Below the pieces are notes generated by a model. It was not told the DNA's origin. It saw only the letters and a program-made list of their open reading frames with translations, and made no database searches. Positions 1 to 7,825 of a stretch of 17,093 bases of DNA are shown in pieces. This DNA comes from DATEJJ01 sp039649115. Its GTDB lineage: Bacteria; Actinomycetota; Actinomycetes; Mycobacteriales; Micromonosporaceae. A program made the translations under genes and the position numbers. The DNA is taken from NCBI GenBank assembly GCA_039649115.1, contig JBBWZQ010000025.1, forward strand, positions 1 to 17,093, written 5' to 3'. Positions within the stretch are counted from its first letter, which is position 1. Every line of letters begins with the position of its first letter.

Positions 1-109
1 GCAGCGCGGCGAGCAGGCCGAGCACGGCCAGGCGGGCGGACCGGCGCGGTGGCGCCGCCGGGGGTGCCGCCGCCACCGTCCACTCCCGGTCGATCTCGAT
101 GACCGCCAC
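1..109 (-). CDS. N-terminus of an unidentified membrane or secreted protein (partial, runs off the left edge)
   Basis: On the minus strand a GTG at 109 opens a frame that stays open to the window edge (36 codons). The residues begin MAVIEIDREWT, continue with a Pro/Ala-rich stretch and an arginine pair, and end in a hydrophobic run (SARLAVLGLLAAL). This looks like the start of a signal peptide or a first membrane helix following a short cytoplasmic leader. A GGAGG lies only one base upstream of the GTG, which is closer than normal, so the exact start is uncertain. Too little is visible to name a family. It is divergent from the methyltransferase gene, with a 164-bp gap that holds no other feature I can support. 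Confidence 0.4.
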   Translation of the reverse strand, partial: MAVIEIDREWTVAAAPPAAPPRRSARLAVLGLLAAL

Positions 110-273
110 GCCTCCAGTCTGCGGGCCCGTCCCGCCCGGCGGGTGCCGCGGAGCCGGTTTTGACGGGTGGCCGTCAGCGGGCCGCCCCGGGGTGCCGCGC
201 GAGGCGCGCAGCCGAGACAGGCCGGCGGCGCGCCATCGATCACCGGCGTGCGGGCGCCAGGCACGATGGGGTC

Positions 274-1140
274 ATGACTGGCGGGATGACCGAGCGGGAG
301 CGGGGGGACCAGCCGCAGACGAGCGCCCTGCGCGGTTGGCGCGCGGACCTCGCGGCGTGGGCGATCCCGGACCACATCCTGGCGGCGGCGCCGGACTCCC
401 CCTGGAGCATGCCGCGCGAGGTGTTCCTGCGCCGCACCCAGCGCCGGATCGCCGAGCCGGCCGGGCCGACGTACCGCCTGGCCCTCGACGCGCTGGGCGC
501 GGGCGGCTCGGTGCTCGACGTGGGCGCCGGCGCCGGGGCCACCAGCCTGCCGCTGGCCGCCGGGCTGCGCCGGGCCACCGCGGTCGACACGGACCGGGAG
601 CTGCTGGAGGCGTACGGCGGCCGAGCCACCCGGCTGGGCATCCCGGCGGATCTGGTGGCGGGGCGCTGGCCCGACGTCGCCGAGCGGGTCCCGCCGGCCG
701 ACGTCGTGGTCTGCGGCCACGTGCTGTACAACGTCGCGGATCTGGGTCCGTTCGCGGCGGCGCTGACCGTGCACGCGCGCCGCCTCGTCGTGCTGGAGAT
801 CACCGAACGGCACCCGTTGACCCCGCTCAACCCCCTGTGGGAGAGGTTCCACGGCATCACCCGGCCGCGCCGGCCGATCGCGCAGGACGCCGTCGCGGCC
901 CTGTGCGAGCTGGGGTTGCGCCCGGCCGTGACGCGCTGGCAGTCGCCGGCCGAGCCGGACTACGCGACGCTCGACGAGCTGGCGGAGTCGACGAGGCGCC
1001 GGCTGTGCCTGCCCGCGACCGCGATCGACGAGGTACGCACGGCGCTGCGCGAGGCGGGTACCACGGCGGAGGCGTCCGCGGAGCCGGGCGCGAGCGGCCG
1101 GAGCCTGGTCACCATCTCCTGGCCCGGCACCGCCCGCTGA
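274..1140 (+). CDS. Class I SAM-dependent methyltransferase
   Basis: This encodes a 288-aa soluble protein with a Rossmann-type methyltransferase core. The glycine-rich SAM-binding motif I, VLDVGAGAGA, is at residues 80-89. The acidic motif II (TAVDTDRELL) follows, and a motif IV-like stretch, ADVVVCGHVLYNV, contains the post-strand-4 region. The substrate cannot be told from sequence. The frame is open further upstream to an ATG at 160, but the start is placed at ATG 274 because coding character begins there; ATG 286 is also possible. There is no clear Shine-Dalgarno sequence. A CACGAT hexamer at 262-267 sits seven bases before ATG 274, which would fit a leaderless transcript. The gene stands alone: a divergent gene lies upstream, and tandem repeats and a convergent gene lie downstream. 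Confidence 0.85.
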   Translation: MTGGMTERERGDQPQTSALRGWRADLAAWAIPDHILAAAPDSPWSMPREVFLRRTQRRIAEPAGPTYRLALDALGAGGSVLDVGAGAGATSLPLAAGLRRATAVDTDRELLEAYGGRATRLGIPADLVAGRWPDVAERVPPADVVVCGHVLYNVADLGPFAAALTVHARRLVVLEITERHPLTPLNPLWERFHGITRPRRPIAQDAVAALCELGLRPAVTRWQSPAEPDYATLDELAESTRRRLCLPATAIDEVRTALREAGTTAEASAEPGASGRSLVTISWPGTAR

Positions 1141-1260
1141 CCCCGCCGGGAACGCAGCCGGAGCCGGTCTCTGGCGGAGGCGAGCACGGCTGAAGGCGGG
1201 TCCTGCCGGGAACGCAGCCGGAGCCGGTCTCTGGCGGAGGCGAGCACGGCTGATGGCGGT
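1141..1260 (+). repeat. 60-bp tandem repeat, two copies, containing a dispersed 40-bp element
   Basis: Positions 1141-1200 and 1201-1260 match at 56 of 60 bases, including an uninterrupted 49-base identity (1145-1193 versus 1205-1253). The 40-bp core at 1148-1187 and 1208-1247 recurs at 8833-8872. Each core can fold into a 7-bp stem (GCCGGAG / CTCTGGC, one G-U pair) with a 5-base loop, at 1157-1175 and 1217-1235. The pair fills the gap between the methyltransferase stop and the convergent HTH gene stop. Confidence 0.9.
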
Positions 1261-1523
1261 CAGGCGCCGGCTGGCTGGCCGGCGCAGCGGGCCGCGAGCG
1301 CGTCCAGCGGCAGGTCCAGCGCCGCGGCCAGCGCCGCGATGGTGAAGAACGCGGGCGTCGGTACCCGACCGGTTTCGATCTTGCGGAGCGTCTCGGCCGA
1401 GACGCCGGCGGCGGCCGCCACGTCGACGATGCTGCGCGCGCCGCGGGCCTCGCGCAGCACGGCGCCCAGGCGCCGCCCGCGCAGGCGGTCGTCCCCGGTG
1501 AGCGGTGGTCGGATCACAGACAC
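1260..1523 (-). CDS. Small helix-turn-helix (XRE-like) transcriptional regulator
   Basis: This encodes a protein of about 87 aa that is almost entirely one Cro/C1-type HTH domain. The segment from RGRRLGAVLREARG through SIVDVAAAAGVSAETLRKIE (residues 31-50) gives the scaffold and recognition helices. TGRVPTPAFFTIAALAAAL gives the closing helices. From memory, similar HTH proteins sit beside type I methionine aminopeptidase genes in Streptomyces and relatives, and that is the arrangement here (divergent). The start is uncertain: GTG 1523 is used, GTG 1517 is equally possible, and ATG 1553 would overlap the aminopeptidase ATG and remove all promoter space. A candidate -10 element, TACTAT (minus strand, 1525-1530), would make GTG 1517 leaderless. 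It probably regulates itself and its neighbour. Confidence 0.8.
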   Translation of the reverse strand: MSVIRPPLTGDDRLRGRRLGAVLREARGARSIVDVAAAAGVSAETLRKIETGRVPTPAFFTIAALAAALDLPLDALAARCAGQPAGA

Positions 1524-1551
1524 GATAGTAATACCGGTATAGTTATCCGAC
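1524..1551. promoter_or_regulatory. Divergent promoter/operator between the HTH regulator and map
   Basis: This short stretch is strikingly AT-rich for the window and contains a perfect 10-bp palindrome, ATACCGGTAT (1531-1540). On the plus strand TATAGT (1538-1543) is a good -10 hexamer eight bases before the aminopeptidase ATG at 1552, as expected for a leaderless mRNA. On the minus strand TACTAT (1525-1530) is a -10 candidate for the HTH gene. The palindrome overlaps or abuts both hexamers, so a bound repressor could block both promoters. Confidence 0.55.
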
Positions 1552-2322
<771 letters not shown>

Positions 2323-2341
2323 TCTTGCCAGCCATCGCGCT

Positions 2342-2379
2342 GGACTGGACCGTGCCGATCTGACGGCACGGCCCAGTCC
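2342..2379 (+). terminator. Hairpin terminator candidate downstream of map
   Basis: GGACTGG-A-CCGTGCCG pairs with CGGCACGG-C-CCAGTCC around a 6-base loop (ATCTGA), giving 15 base pairs with one A-C mismatch. It begins 20 bases after the map stop. There is no T-run, as is common for terminators in GC-rich actinobacteria. Confidence 0.7.
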
Positions 2380-2460
2380 GCGGCACTCCCCCTAGCGTCC
2401 CTCGATGACATCGAAGCCAGTTGCGGGTGTCAAGACACCTTTCGGGTACGCCTGCCCAGA

Positions 2461-2492
2461 GGCCGGTCACCTGGCGAACCAGGTGACCGGCC
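2461..2492. terminator. Perfect 14-bp hairpin, terminator for the SPW-repeat gene (possibly bidirectional)
   Basis: GGCCGGTCACCTGG (2461-2474) and CCAGGTGACCGGCC (2479-2492) are exact reverse complements around a 4-base loop. In RNA made from the minus strand the loop reads UUCG. It lies 24 bases past the stop of the minus-strand SPW gene, so it fits best as that gene's terminator. It could also stop any read-through from map. Confidence 0.75.
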
Positions 2493-2516
2493 CGACCACG
2501 ACCTGTCCGGCGTGGA

Positions 2517-2966
2517 TCAGGTGCGCGCCCGGCGTGCCGCTGACATCAGCATCGCCACGGCGCACAGGCCCAGCAGGACGGTCAACCCGCCGGCGATCAC
2601 GTTGTTCACCACGCCCCGCGTGTTGTCGTAGGCGGACGACATCGCGAACGGTGCGACGACCGTCCAGCCGCCGATACCCACCATGGCCCAGCTCAGCCGG
2701 TACATGACGAGCGGCGCCTGGGCCAGGCCCAGCCCGATGATCGCGACCGCCAGGCCGAGGATGAGATCGTTCACGGCGAGCCGCGGTGCGGTGCCGGTGA
2801 AGCCGACCACCCACGGCGAGACAGCCAGGTACAGGCCGGTCAGCAGCACCAGACCGTCGACCGCCACAGCCTGACCACCGTCGAGGATGCGCGCGTACCG
2901 CGCCCGCATATCGACCATGTCAGGGTGCTCGGCAATGTTAGGCGCCCGGTGAGAAACATTAGCCAC
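2517..2966 (-). CDS. SPW repeat integral membrane protein
   Basis: This encodes a 149-aa membrane protein with about four hydrophobic helices (roughly residues 31-50, 63-82, 86-108 and 117-142). The first helix pair carries the signature LAVSPWVVGF (SPW at 50-52). The second pair has a degenerate counterpart, WTVVAPFAM (101-109), so the protein is an internal two-unit repeat as in the SPW family, whose function is unknown. A soluble N-terminus of about 28 residues precedes it. The GTG start at 2966 is well supported: an AAGGAGG (2975-2981, minus strand) lies eight bases upstream, while the nearby ATGs have no such site. The gene is monocistronic and ends before a perfect hairpin. Confidence 0.88.
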   Translation of the reverse strand: MANVSHRAPNIAEHPDMVDMRARYARILDGGQAVAVDGLVLLTGLYLAVSPWVVGFTGTAPRLAVNDLILGLAVAIIGLGLAQAPLVMYRLSWAMVGIGGWTVVAPFAMSSAYDNTRGVVNNVIAGGLTVLLGLCAVAMLMSAARRART

Positions 2967-3056
2967 CCTGATCGCCTCCTTCTCCGGTTGGCTTCGGGCT
3001 TGGATGCTGACACTTTGCGGGTACCCGGCCGTTTACGTGGCGATTCGCGCGTATTT

Positions 3057-3072
3057 GTTACTATCCTGTAAC
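3057..3072. promoter_or_regulatory. Inverted repeat in the divergent SPW/SRPBCC intergenic region
   Basis: GTTAC-TATCCT-GTAAC is a 5-bp inverted repeat with a 6-base spacer, in an AT-rich patch of the 163-bp gap between the SPW gene (-) and the SRPBCC gene (+). Plus-strand TACTAT (3059-3064) and minus-strand GATAGT (3061-3066) resemble -10 hexamers, but I find no convincing -35 for either. The rest of the gap holds a CGGGTACCCG palindrome (3018-3027) and nothing else I can support. Confidence 0.35.
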
Positions 3073-3129
3073 GAAAGATCATCTGCGGGGGTCGGCGTAC
3101 CGGACACCCGGGCGGGGTAGCTCCAGGGT

Positions 3130-3795
3130 GTGACTGCATCCCGCACGCGCGGCACCGCCCTGCGGGCCGCCACCCTCGCCCTCGCCACCGCGGCGCTGGT
3201 CAACGCGGTACGGGCGGCGCGCCGGCGGCGCCGGGCATGGCTCGCGGCCGGCCGGTACGAGTACCGCGCGCTCACCGAGACCTTCGACCTGCCCGTGGAC
3301 CGGGAGCCCCTGTACTGGCTGCTGCGGGAGCCGGGCCGGGCGGCGCGGCTGGTCGACCCGGACGCCCGGGTCACGCCGCTCGACGAGACGCGCTCGCGCT
3401 GGACGCTGACCGGTCCGGCGGGTACGCCGGTCACCTGCGCGGTCGAGGTGATGGGCGACGTGCCGGAGCTGATGGTCTCCTGGTCGGTGCCGGACGGCCC
3501 GCTCCCGCACCAGGGGCGGGTGGAGCTCTCGCCGGTACCGGCCGGCACCCGGGTACAGGTGCGGGTGCGCTACCCGTGGTCGCGGCGGCTGGCCAGCGAG
3601 GCCGGGATCACCCCGGGCGACCCGGCGCGGGTCCTGCGCCGCGCGACGGACCGGCTGCGCACGCTCGCGGCGCAGCCACTCCCGGGACAGCCACTCCCGG
3701 GACAGCCACTCCCGGGACAGCCACTGCCGGGACAGCCACTGCCGGGACAGCCGCTCCCGGGACGGTCCGGACCGTCAGGCCGGCCGGGTCGGTAG
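3130..3795 (+). CDS. SRPBCC-fold (polyketide cyclase/dehydrase-like) protein with a QPLPG repeat tail
   Basis: This encodes a 221-aa protein. Residues 1-35 hold a weakly hydrophobic stretch (LRAATLALATAALVNAV) followed by an arginine cluster, possibly a membrane anchor. Residues 41-180 resemble a START/SRPBCC lipid-binding-like domain, with the strand pattern DLPVDREPLYWLLREP, RWTLTGPAG, VPELMVSWSVPDG, GRVELSPVPAG and TRVQVRVRYPW. Members bind hydrophobic ligands; the ligand here is unknown. Residues 182-211 are six QPLPG repeats, followed by a basic Gly/Pro tail. The start is GTG 3130; no strong Shine-Dalgarno sequence is visible. The 3' end overlaps the convergent oxidoreductase gene by 21 bp, so the tail looks like a repeat expansion at the gene terminus. 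Confidence 0.75.
   Translation: MTASRTRGTALRAATLALATAALVNAVRAARRRRRAWLAAGRYEYRALTETFDLPVDREPLYWLLREPGRAARLVDPDARVTPLDETRSRWTLTGPAGTPVTCAVEVMGDVPELMVSWSVPDGPLPHQGRVELSPVPAGTRVQVRVRYPWSRRLASEAGITPGDPARVLRRATDRLRTLAAQPLPGQPLPGQPLPGQPLPGQPLPGQPLPGRSGPSGRPGR
3673..3762 (+). repeat. 15-bp in-frame tandem repeat, six copies (QPLPG coding)
   Basis: The unit CAGCCACTCCCGGGA is repeated six times without interruption (3673, 3688, 3703, 3718, 3733, 3748). Variation is limited to C-to-G in units 4 and 5 and A-to-G in unit 6. All changes are silent, so every unit encodes QPLPG. Near-identity between units suggests recent slippage expansion and possible copy-number variation between strains. Confidence 0.95.
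3761..3776. terminator. 16-bp perfect palindrome at the convergent gene overlap
   Basis: GACGGTCCGGACCGTC is perfectly self-complementary and spans the last codons of both the SRPBCC gene (+) and the oxidoreductase gene (-), ending at the latter's stop codon. It could act as a compact bidirectional terminator. With no loop sequence its hairpin would be short (5-6 bp), so the assignment is tentative. Confidence 0.35.
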
Positions 3796-5079
3796 CTCCG
3801 GCGAGGCGGTGTCCAGCGGCACCACCGGGGAGCGCACCAGGCCCAGCTGCACCGCCTGGGGCGGCAGCACCGCGTCGAGCAGCCAGTCCACGCCCACCCG
3901 CAGGCGGTTGCCGGGCAGCGTCGCGAGGTGGTACCCGCGGGTCACCGCGGCGGCCGGCAGGCCGGACACCGGTACCCCCAGCGGGTTGGCCGCCGCCTGC
4001 CCGCCGCCGAGGTCCACCACGAACCCGAGATCGTGGTGCTCGTACCGGCGGGCCTGCCCGTTCTCGTACGAGGCGGCCAGGTTGTGCGCGACGGTCCGGC
4101 CCTGGCGCACGGCGTGCTGGGCCGTCATCGGGGTGGTCTGGCCCGGCCGGGTGAGGTCCGGCACCGCCGCCGCGTCCCCGCACGCGTAGATCTCCGGGTG
4201 CCCCGGCACGCGCAGGCACTCGTCCACGACCAGGCGCCCCTTCTGCGTGGGCAGTCCCAGGTCGTTGACGAGCGGATCCGGGCGCACCCCGACGCACCAG
4301 ATCAGCGAGCGCGTCGTCACGAACTGCCCGTCGGTGAGCAGGACCCCCTCGCGGGTGGCCTCCTTGACCGAGACGCCGGTACGCACGTCGACTCCCCGCC
4401 CGCGCAGCACCCGCTCGGCGGCGTGCGCCAGCCGGGCGTCCAGCTCCGGCAGTACCCGCGGGGCCAGGTCCAGCAGCAGCCAGCGCGGCCGCAGCCCGTC
4501 CAGCCGGGGGTGCCCGCGCGCCACCGCGTCGGAGAACACCTGGCACTGCGCGGCCACCTCGACCCCCGTGTACCCGCCGCCGACCACCACGAAGGTGCAG
4601 CGCGCCCAGCGCTCGACGAGATCGTCGGTGACGTCGGCCAGCTCGATCTGCCGGATCAGGTGGTCGCGCAGGTACAGCGCCTCCGGTACGCCCCGGAAGC
4701 CGTGCGCGTGCTCGGCCACCCCCGGGATCGGCAGCAGCTTGTGCACGCTGCCCACCGCGACGACGAGCCGGTCGTACCCCAGCTCGCCGGGGTTGTCCTC
4801 CGGGTCCGTGAAGTGCACCAGCCGGCCGTCCAGGTCGACGCGGTGCACCTGGCCGAACACCACGCGCACGCCGCGCAGGGTGCCGGTCAGCGACACCGAG
4901 ACGTGCCGGGGCTCCAGGACGCCCGCGGCCACCTGCGGCAGCAGCGGCAGGTACAGGAAGTAGTCGGTCGGGTTCACCACGGTGATCTCGGCACCGTCAC
5001 CGGCCAGCCTGGCCAGCCGCCGGGCCGCGTGGTACCCGGCGAACCCGGCGCCGACGACCACGATCCTGGGTCGGGACAT
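3775..5079 (-). CDS. Type II NADH dehydrogenase-like FAD/NAD(P) oxidoreductase
   Basis: This encodes a 434-aa two-dinucleotide-binding flavoprotein. The FAD-binding GAGFAG is at residues 10-15, the NAD(P)H-binding VVVGGGYTGVE at 164-174, and the second FAD contact IYACGDAAAV at 297-306, followed by AQHAVRQG (320-327). These match the NDH-2 family, single-subunit enzymes at the inner membrane face that pass electrons from NADH to quinone without pumping protons. The length is typical, and the C-terminus (VDWLLDAVLPPQAVQL) could be the amphipathic membrane-contact region. The start is ATG 5079 (MSRPRIVVVG). The frame extends to 5112, but that would overlap the upstream LuxR stop and add no conserved residues. 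It is the last gene of a probable operon, 10 bases after the LuxR gene, with no clear Shine-Dalgarno sequence. Other flavin oxidoreductases of this fold cannot be excluded. Confidence 0.88.
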   Translation of the reverse strand: MSRPRIVVVGAGFAGYHAARRLARLAGDGAEITVVNPTDYFLYLPLLPQVAAGVLEPRHVSVSLTGTLRGVRVVFGQVHRVDLDGRLVHFTDPEDNPGELGYDRLVVAVGSVHKLLPIPGVAEHAHGFRGVPEALYLRDHLIRQIELADVTDDLVERWARCTFVVVGGGYTGVEVAAQCQVFSDAVARGHPRLDGLRPRWLLLDLAPRVLPELDARLAHAAERVLRGRGVDVRTGVSVKEATREGVLLTDGQFVTTRSLIWCVGVRPDPLVNDLGLPTQKGRLVVDECLRVPGHPEIYACGDAAAVPDLTRPGQTTPMTAQHAVRQGRTVAHNLAASYENGQARRYEHHDLGFVVDLGGGQAAANPLGVPVSGLPAAAVTRGYHLATLPGNRLRVGVDWLLDAVLPPQAVQLGLVRSPVVPLDTASPELPTRPA

Positions 5080-5089
5080 GCGGGTGCGG

Positions 5090-7825
5090 TTACCCGTCGC
5101 GCCGGTCGCCAAACGGGCGCAGCGCGCCGGTCACCTCGGTACGCGAGGACACGCCCAGCTTGTGCAGGATGTTCGACACGTGCACGGCCGCGGTCTTCGG
5201 CGAGATGTACAGCCGGCGGGCCAGCTCGCTGTTGGTCAGCCCGTCGGCCACCAGTTGCGCCACCTCGCGCTCCCGCGGGGTCAGCGCGCCCGGTCCGGTG
5301 ACCGCGGCATCCTGCGGTGCGGACATGCCCAGCCGCTCGCGTACCTGCACCAGCTGCGCCACCCGCCAGCCCCGCCAGCGCGCGAGCAGCCCCTCGGCGG
5401 CGCGTACGCGCGCCTGTGCCTGTTCCAGCTGGCCCAGGGCGAGCAGGCACCGGGCGGCGGCGACCTGCACCGTGCCGTGCGCCGAGGGCGGCAGGACCAC
5501 CGACTTCTCCACCGCCCGGTACCCGTCGAGCGCGGCGGCGTGCTCGCCCCGGGCCTCGGCCAGCTGCGCGTCGACGACCGTGCGCCAGTCGTCCCAGATG
5601 TCCGGCGACTGCAGTTCCTTGTGCAGCTGTGCCACCCGGACCAGCGGCAGCCCGAGGTGCAGGGCCGCGCTGATCAGGTCGTGTGCCTGGTCGCCGCTGC
5701 GCCAGCTCAGCGCGGACAGTGCCGCGAGCACCTCCTCCAGCAACTGCTCCGCGCGCGCCAGGTCGCCCTGCCGGCAGGCCAGGTGAAAGGCGAGGCCGGG
5801 CATGGTCAGCGGGGCGAAGCCGCGCAGCGCCCGCAGCTCGGCGAGGATGCCGTCGACCTGCTCCAGATCACCCGCCTCCAGCCGCAGCCCGGCCAGGAAC
5901 ACCGCGTGGTAGTCGGCGCGCCGCCCGGTGCGCAGGTACCCGCGGTCCCGGGACCGGCCCTGCTCCAGGAAGTCGATCGCGGCGTCCAGGTCGCCGTCGC
6001 GTACCGCCAGCCTCGCCCGCCCCTGGAAGTACGCGGCGACCGCCAGCGCCTCGAAGCCGGCGCGCTCGGCGTCGACCCGCATCCGCTCCAGCACCTCCGC
6101 CTGCTCCCCCGGCGCGGTCGGCAGCATGGCGTACACCAGGTAGTTCAGGGCGCGGGCGGCCAGTACCCACTCGCCGCGCCGCTCGGCCTCGTCGACCAGG
6201 CCGGCGAGCAGCACCCGCCCCTCCTCCGCCGTGTCCGGCCGGTCAGTCAACGCCCCGCCCTGCTCTAGCTGCGCGGCCAGCCGCACGTCAGGCAGATCGA
6301 ACTCGTCGGCCAGCGCGAGGGCGCGCTGCGCCCAGTCCAGCGTGGCGTCCAGGTCGTCGCGCAGCGCCGCGGACTGCGCCACCGCGGTCATCGCCCGGGC
6401 CTGGTCGGCGCCGCGCGGCAACCGCTCGACCAGCAGCTCGATCTCCCGGGTGACCTCCGCCATCTCGTCGATCTCGTCGGCCTCCCAGGCCAACCGGACC
6501 AGCAGGTAAAGCGCGTCGGCGCGGTCGGTCGGGGTGCTCGCCCCGTCGCGCCAGCGCCGCGCGTAGCCCACCGCGTGGTGCAGCAGGCCGGCCAGCCACG
6601 CCGCCCGGGACGCCGCGGCCAGCAGCTCGATGTCCTCGCCGACCTCCTCCAGGCCCATCTCGGCCAGTTGCAGTGCCTGGTAGGCCGAGCCGATCGACAG
6701 GTACAGCGCGCTGCCCCGGCGCGCCGCCGCCACCATCTCGTCGTACCGGCCGGCCGCCTGGGCGTGGTGCGCCACGAATGTGGGGTCGGAGCCGCCGGCC
6801 GCGATGAGCGCGTCCAGCGCGGCCTCGTGGATCCGGCGGCGCTGGCGGCCCAGCATCTGGCCGGTCAGCGCCTCGCGGACCAGGGCGTGCCGGAAGGTGA
6901 ACTCGTCCTCGCCGGACTCGACGAGCACGCCGCGCTCGACGAGGTCGCGCAGCACCGCGATCAGCTCGCCCTCACCCGCGCCCGTCACGGTGGCCAGCAG
7001 GTCGAACGGCACCCGGTTGCCGAGCACCGCCGCCGCTTCGAGGATCCGATGCGCGGCCGGCTCCAGGTCGGCGACCTGGCGGCGCAGCACCTCGGCCAGG
7101 CTCCACGGCAGCGGCTGCTCGCACAGCGCGGTCAGGTCCTCGCTGCCGCCGGCGCGCAGCAGCTCCTCCAGGAAGAACGGGTTGCCGCCGGTGCGGTGGT
7201 GCAGCGCGGCGACGGTGCGGAACGGTACCGGCGCGCCGGTGGCGCCGGCCAGCAGTGCCGCGGTGTCGGCCAGGTCCAGGCGCTCCAGCCGGATGTGGGT
7301 CACCTGGAACCGGCGCTCCAGCCGGGCGAGCAGGGCCGCCATCGGGTGCCGGCTGGTGACCTCGTCGGGCCGGTACGTGCCGATCAGCAGGCGCGCCCCG
7401 CCCTGGTCGGCGAGGCGCTCGAAGAGCACGGCGCTCTCCGAGTCGGCCCAGTGCAGGTCCTCGAACACGATCACCGCGGGCGCGTCGCCGACCAGCCGGG
7501 CCACGATGGACAGTCCGGTGTGCAGCCGCTGCACCGGGCTGCGGGCCGGGTCCACCAGCGCCTGCAGGAGTGCCTCGTCCACCTCGCCGTGCCCGGCCCG
7601 GTCCACCGCGTCCAGCAGCAGCTCGTACGGGCGGGCCAGGGAGTCGGGCTCGGCGTGCCCGACCAGCACCGTGACCTGCGAGGGCAGCCTGGCCAGCAGC
7701 TCCTGGACCAGCCGGCTCTTGCCGATCCCCGGCTCCCCCGCCACCACCGCGACCGAGGAACGCGGGGCGCGCGCGGAAACCGCGAGCTGTGTCAGCTGAC
7801 GCAGCTCGCGGTCACGCCCGACCAT
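5090..7825 (-). CDS. LuxR-family transcriptional regulator with N-terminal AAA ATPase (LAL type)
   Basis: This encodes a 911-aa regulator. An N-terminal AAA/STAND ATPase module starts at MVGRDRELRQL, with Walker A GEPGIGKS (residues 30-37) and Walker B VIVFEDLHWAD (118-128). A long central helical region rich in Ala/Leu/Glu is probably TPR-like. The C-terminal LuxR helix-turn-helix is at about 848-902 (LTPREREVAQLVADGLTNSE ... YISPKTAAVHVSNILHKLGV). LAL proteins typically act as ATP-dependent activators sensing small molecules; the ligand here is unknown. The start at ATG 7825 overlaps the TGA of the preceding 69-aa gene (TGATG), indicating translational coupling; GTG 7828 or GTG 7858 are alternatives. 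The much longer open frame upstream runs antisense to the PEBP gene and is not coding. Its stop is 10 bases before the oxidoreductase start. Confidence 0.93.
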   Translation of the reverse strand: MVGRDRELRQLTQLAVSARAPRSSVAVVAGEPGIGKSRLVQELLARLPSQVTVLVGHAEPDSLARPYELLLDAVDRAGHGEVDEALLQALVDPARSPVQRLHTGLSIVARLVGDAPAVIVFEDLHWADSESAVLFERLADQGGARLLIGTYRPDEVTSRHPMAALLARLERRFQVTHIRLERLDLADTAALLAGATGAPVPFRTVAALHHRTGGNPFFLEELLRAGGSEDLTALCEQPLPWSLAEVLRRQVADLEPAAHRILEAAAVLGNRVPFDLLATVTGAGEGELIAVLRDLVERGVLVESGEDEFTFRHALVREALTGQMLGRQRRRIHEAALDALIAAGGSDPTFVAHHAQAAGRYDEMVAAARRGSALYLSIGSAYQALQLAEMGLEEVGEDIELLAAASRAAWLAGLLHHAVGYARRWRDGASTPTDRADALYLLVRLAWEADEIDEMAEVTREIELLVERLPRGADQARAMTAVAQSAALRDDLDATLDWAQRALALADEFDLPDVRLAAQLEQGGALTDRPDTAEEGRVLLAGLVDEAERRGEWVLAARALNYLVYAMLPTAPGEQAEVLERMRVDAERAGFEALAVAAYFQGRARLAVRDGDLDAAIDFLEQGRSRDRGYLRTGRRADYHAVFLAGLRLEAGDLEQVDGILAELRALRGFAPLTMPGLAFHLACRQGDLARAEQLLEEVLAALSALSWRSGDQAHDLISAALHLGLPLVRVAQLHKELQSPDIWDDWRTVVDAQLAEARGEHAAALDGYRAVEKSVVLPPSAHGTVQVAAARCLLALGQLEQAQARVRAAEGLLARWRGWRVAQLVQVRERLGMSAPQDAAVTGPGALTPREREVAQLVADGLTNSELARRLYISPKTAAVHVSNILHKLGVSSRTEVTGALRPFGDRRDG
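7779..7812. other. 34-bp near-perfect palindrome inside the LuxR gene start
   Basis: The arms (ACCGCGAGCTG at 7779-7789 and CAGCTCGCGGT at 7802-7812) and the inner GTCAGCTGAC (7791-7800) are complementary about one centre (7795/7796). The only mismatch is T7790 against G7801. It covers codons 5-16 of the regulator, 13-46 bases after ATG 7825. In the mRNA it would form a very stable stem just downstream of the initiation site; in DNA it could be an intragenic operator. Confidence 0.7.

Noticed and set aside
960..1247. 95-codon minus-strand open frame containing LASARDRLRLRS twice
   Set aside because: It is produced by the 60-bp tandem repeat plus antisense methyltransferase sequence, not a gene.
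3673..3762. Short regular repeats as a possible CRISPR array
   Set aside because: Units are contiguous 15-mers with no spacers and stay in frame, encoding QPLPG.
3928..5301. 457-codon plus-strand open frame opposite the oxidoreductase and LuxR genes
   Set aside because: No domain or Shine-Dalgarno sequence, and composition of an antisense shadow. The minus-strand flavoprotein has all expected nucleotide-binding motifs.
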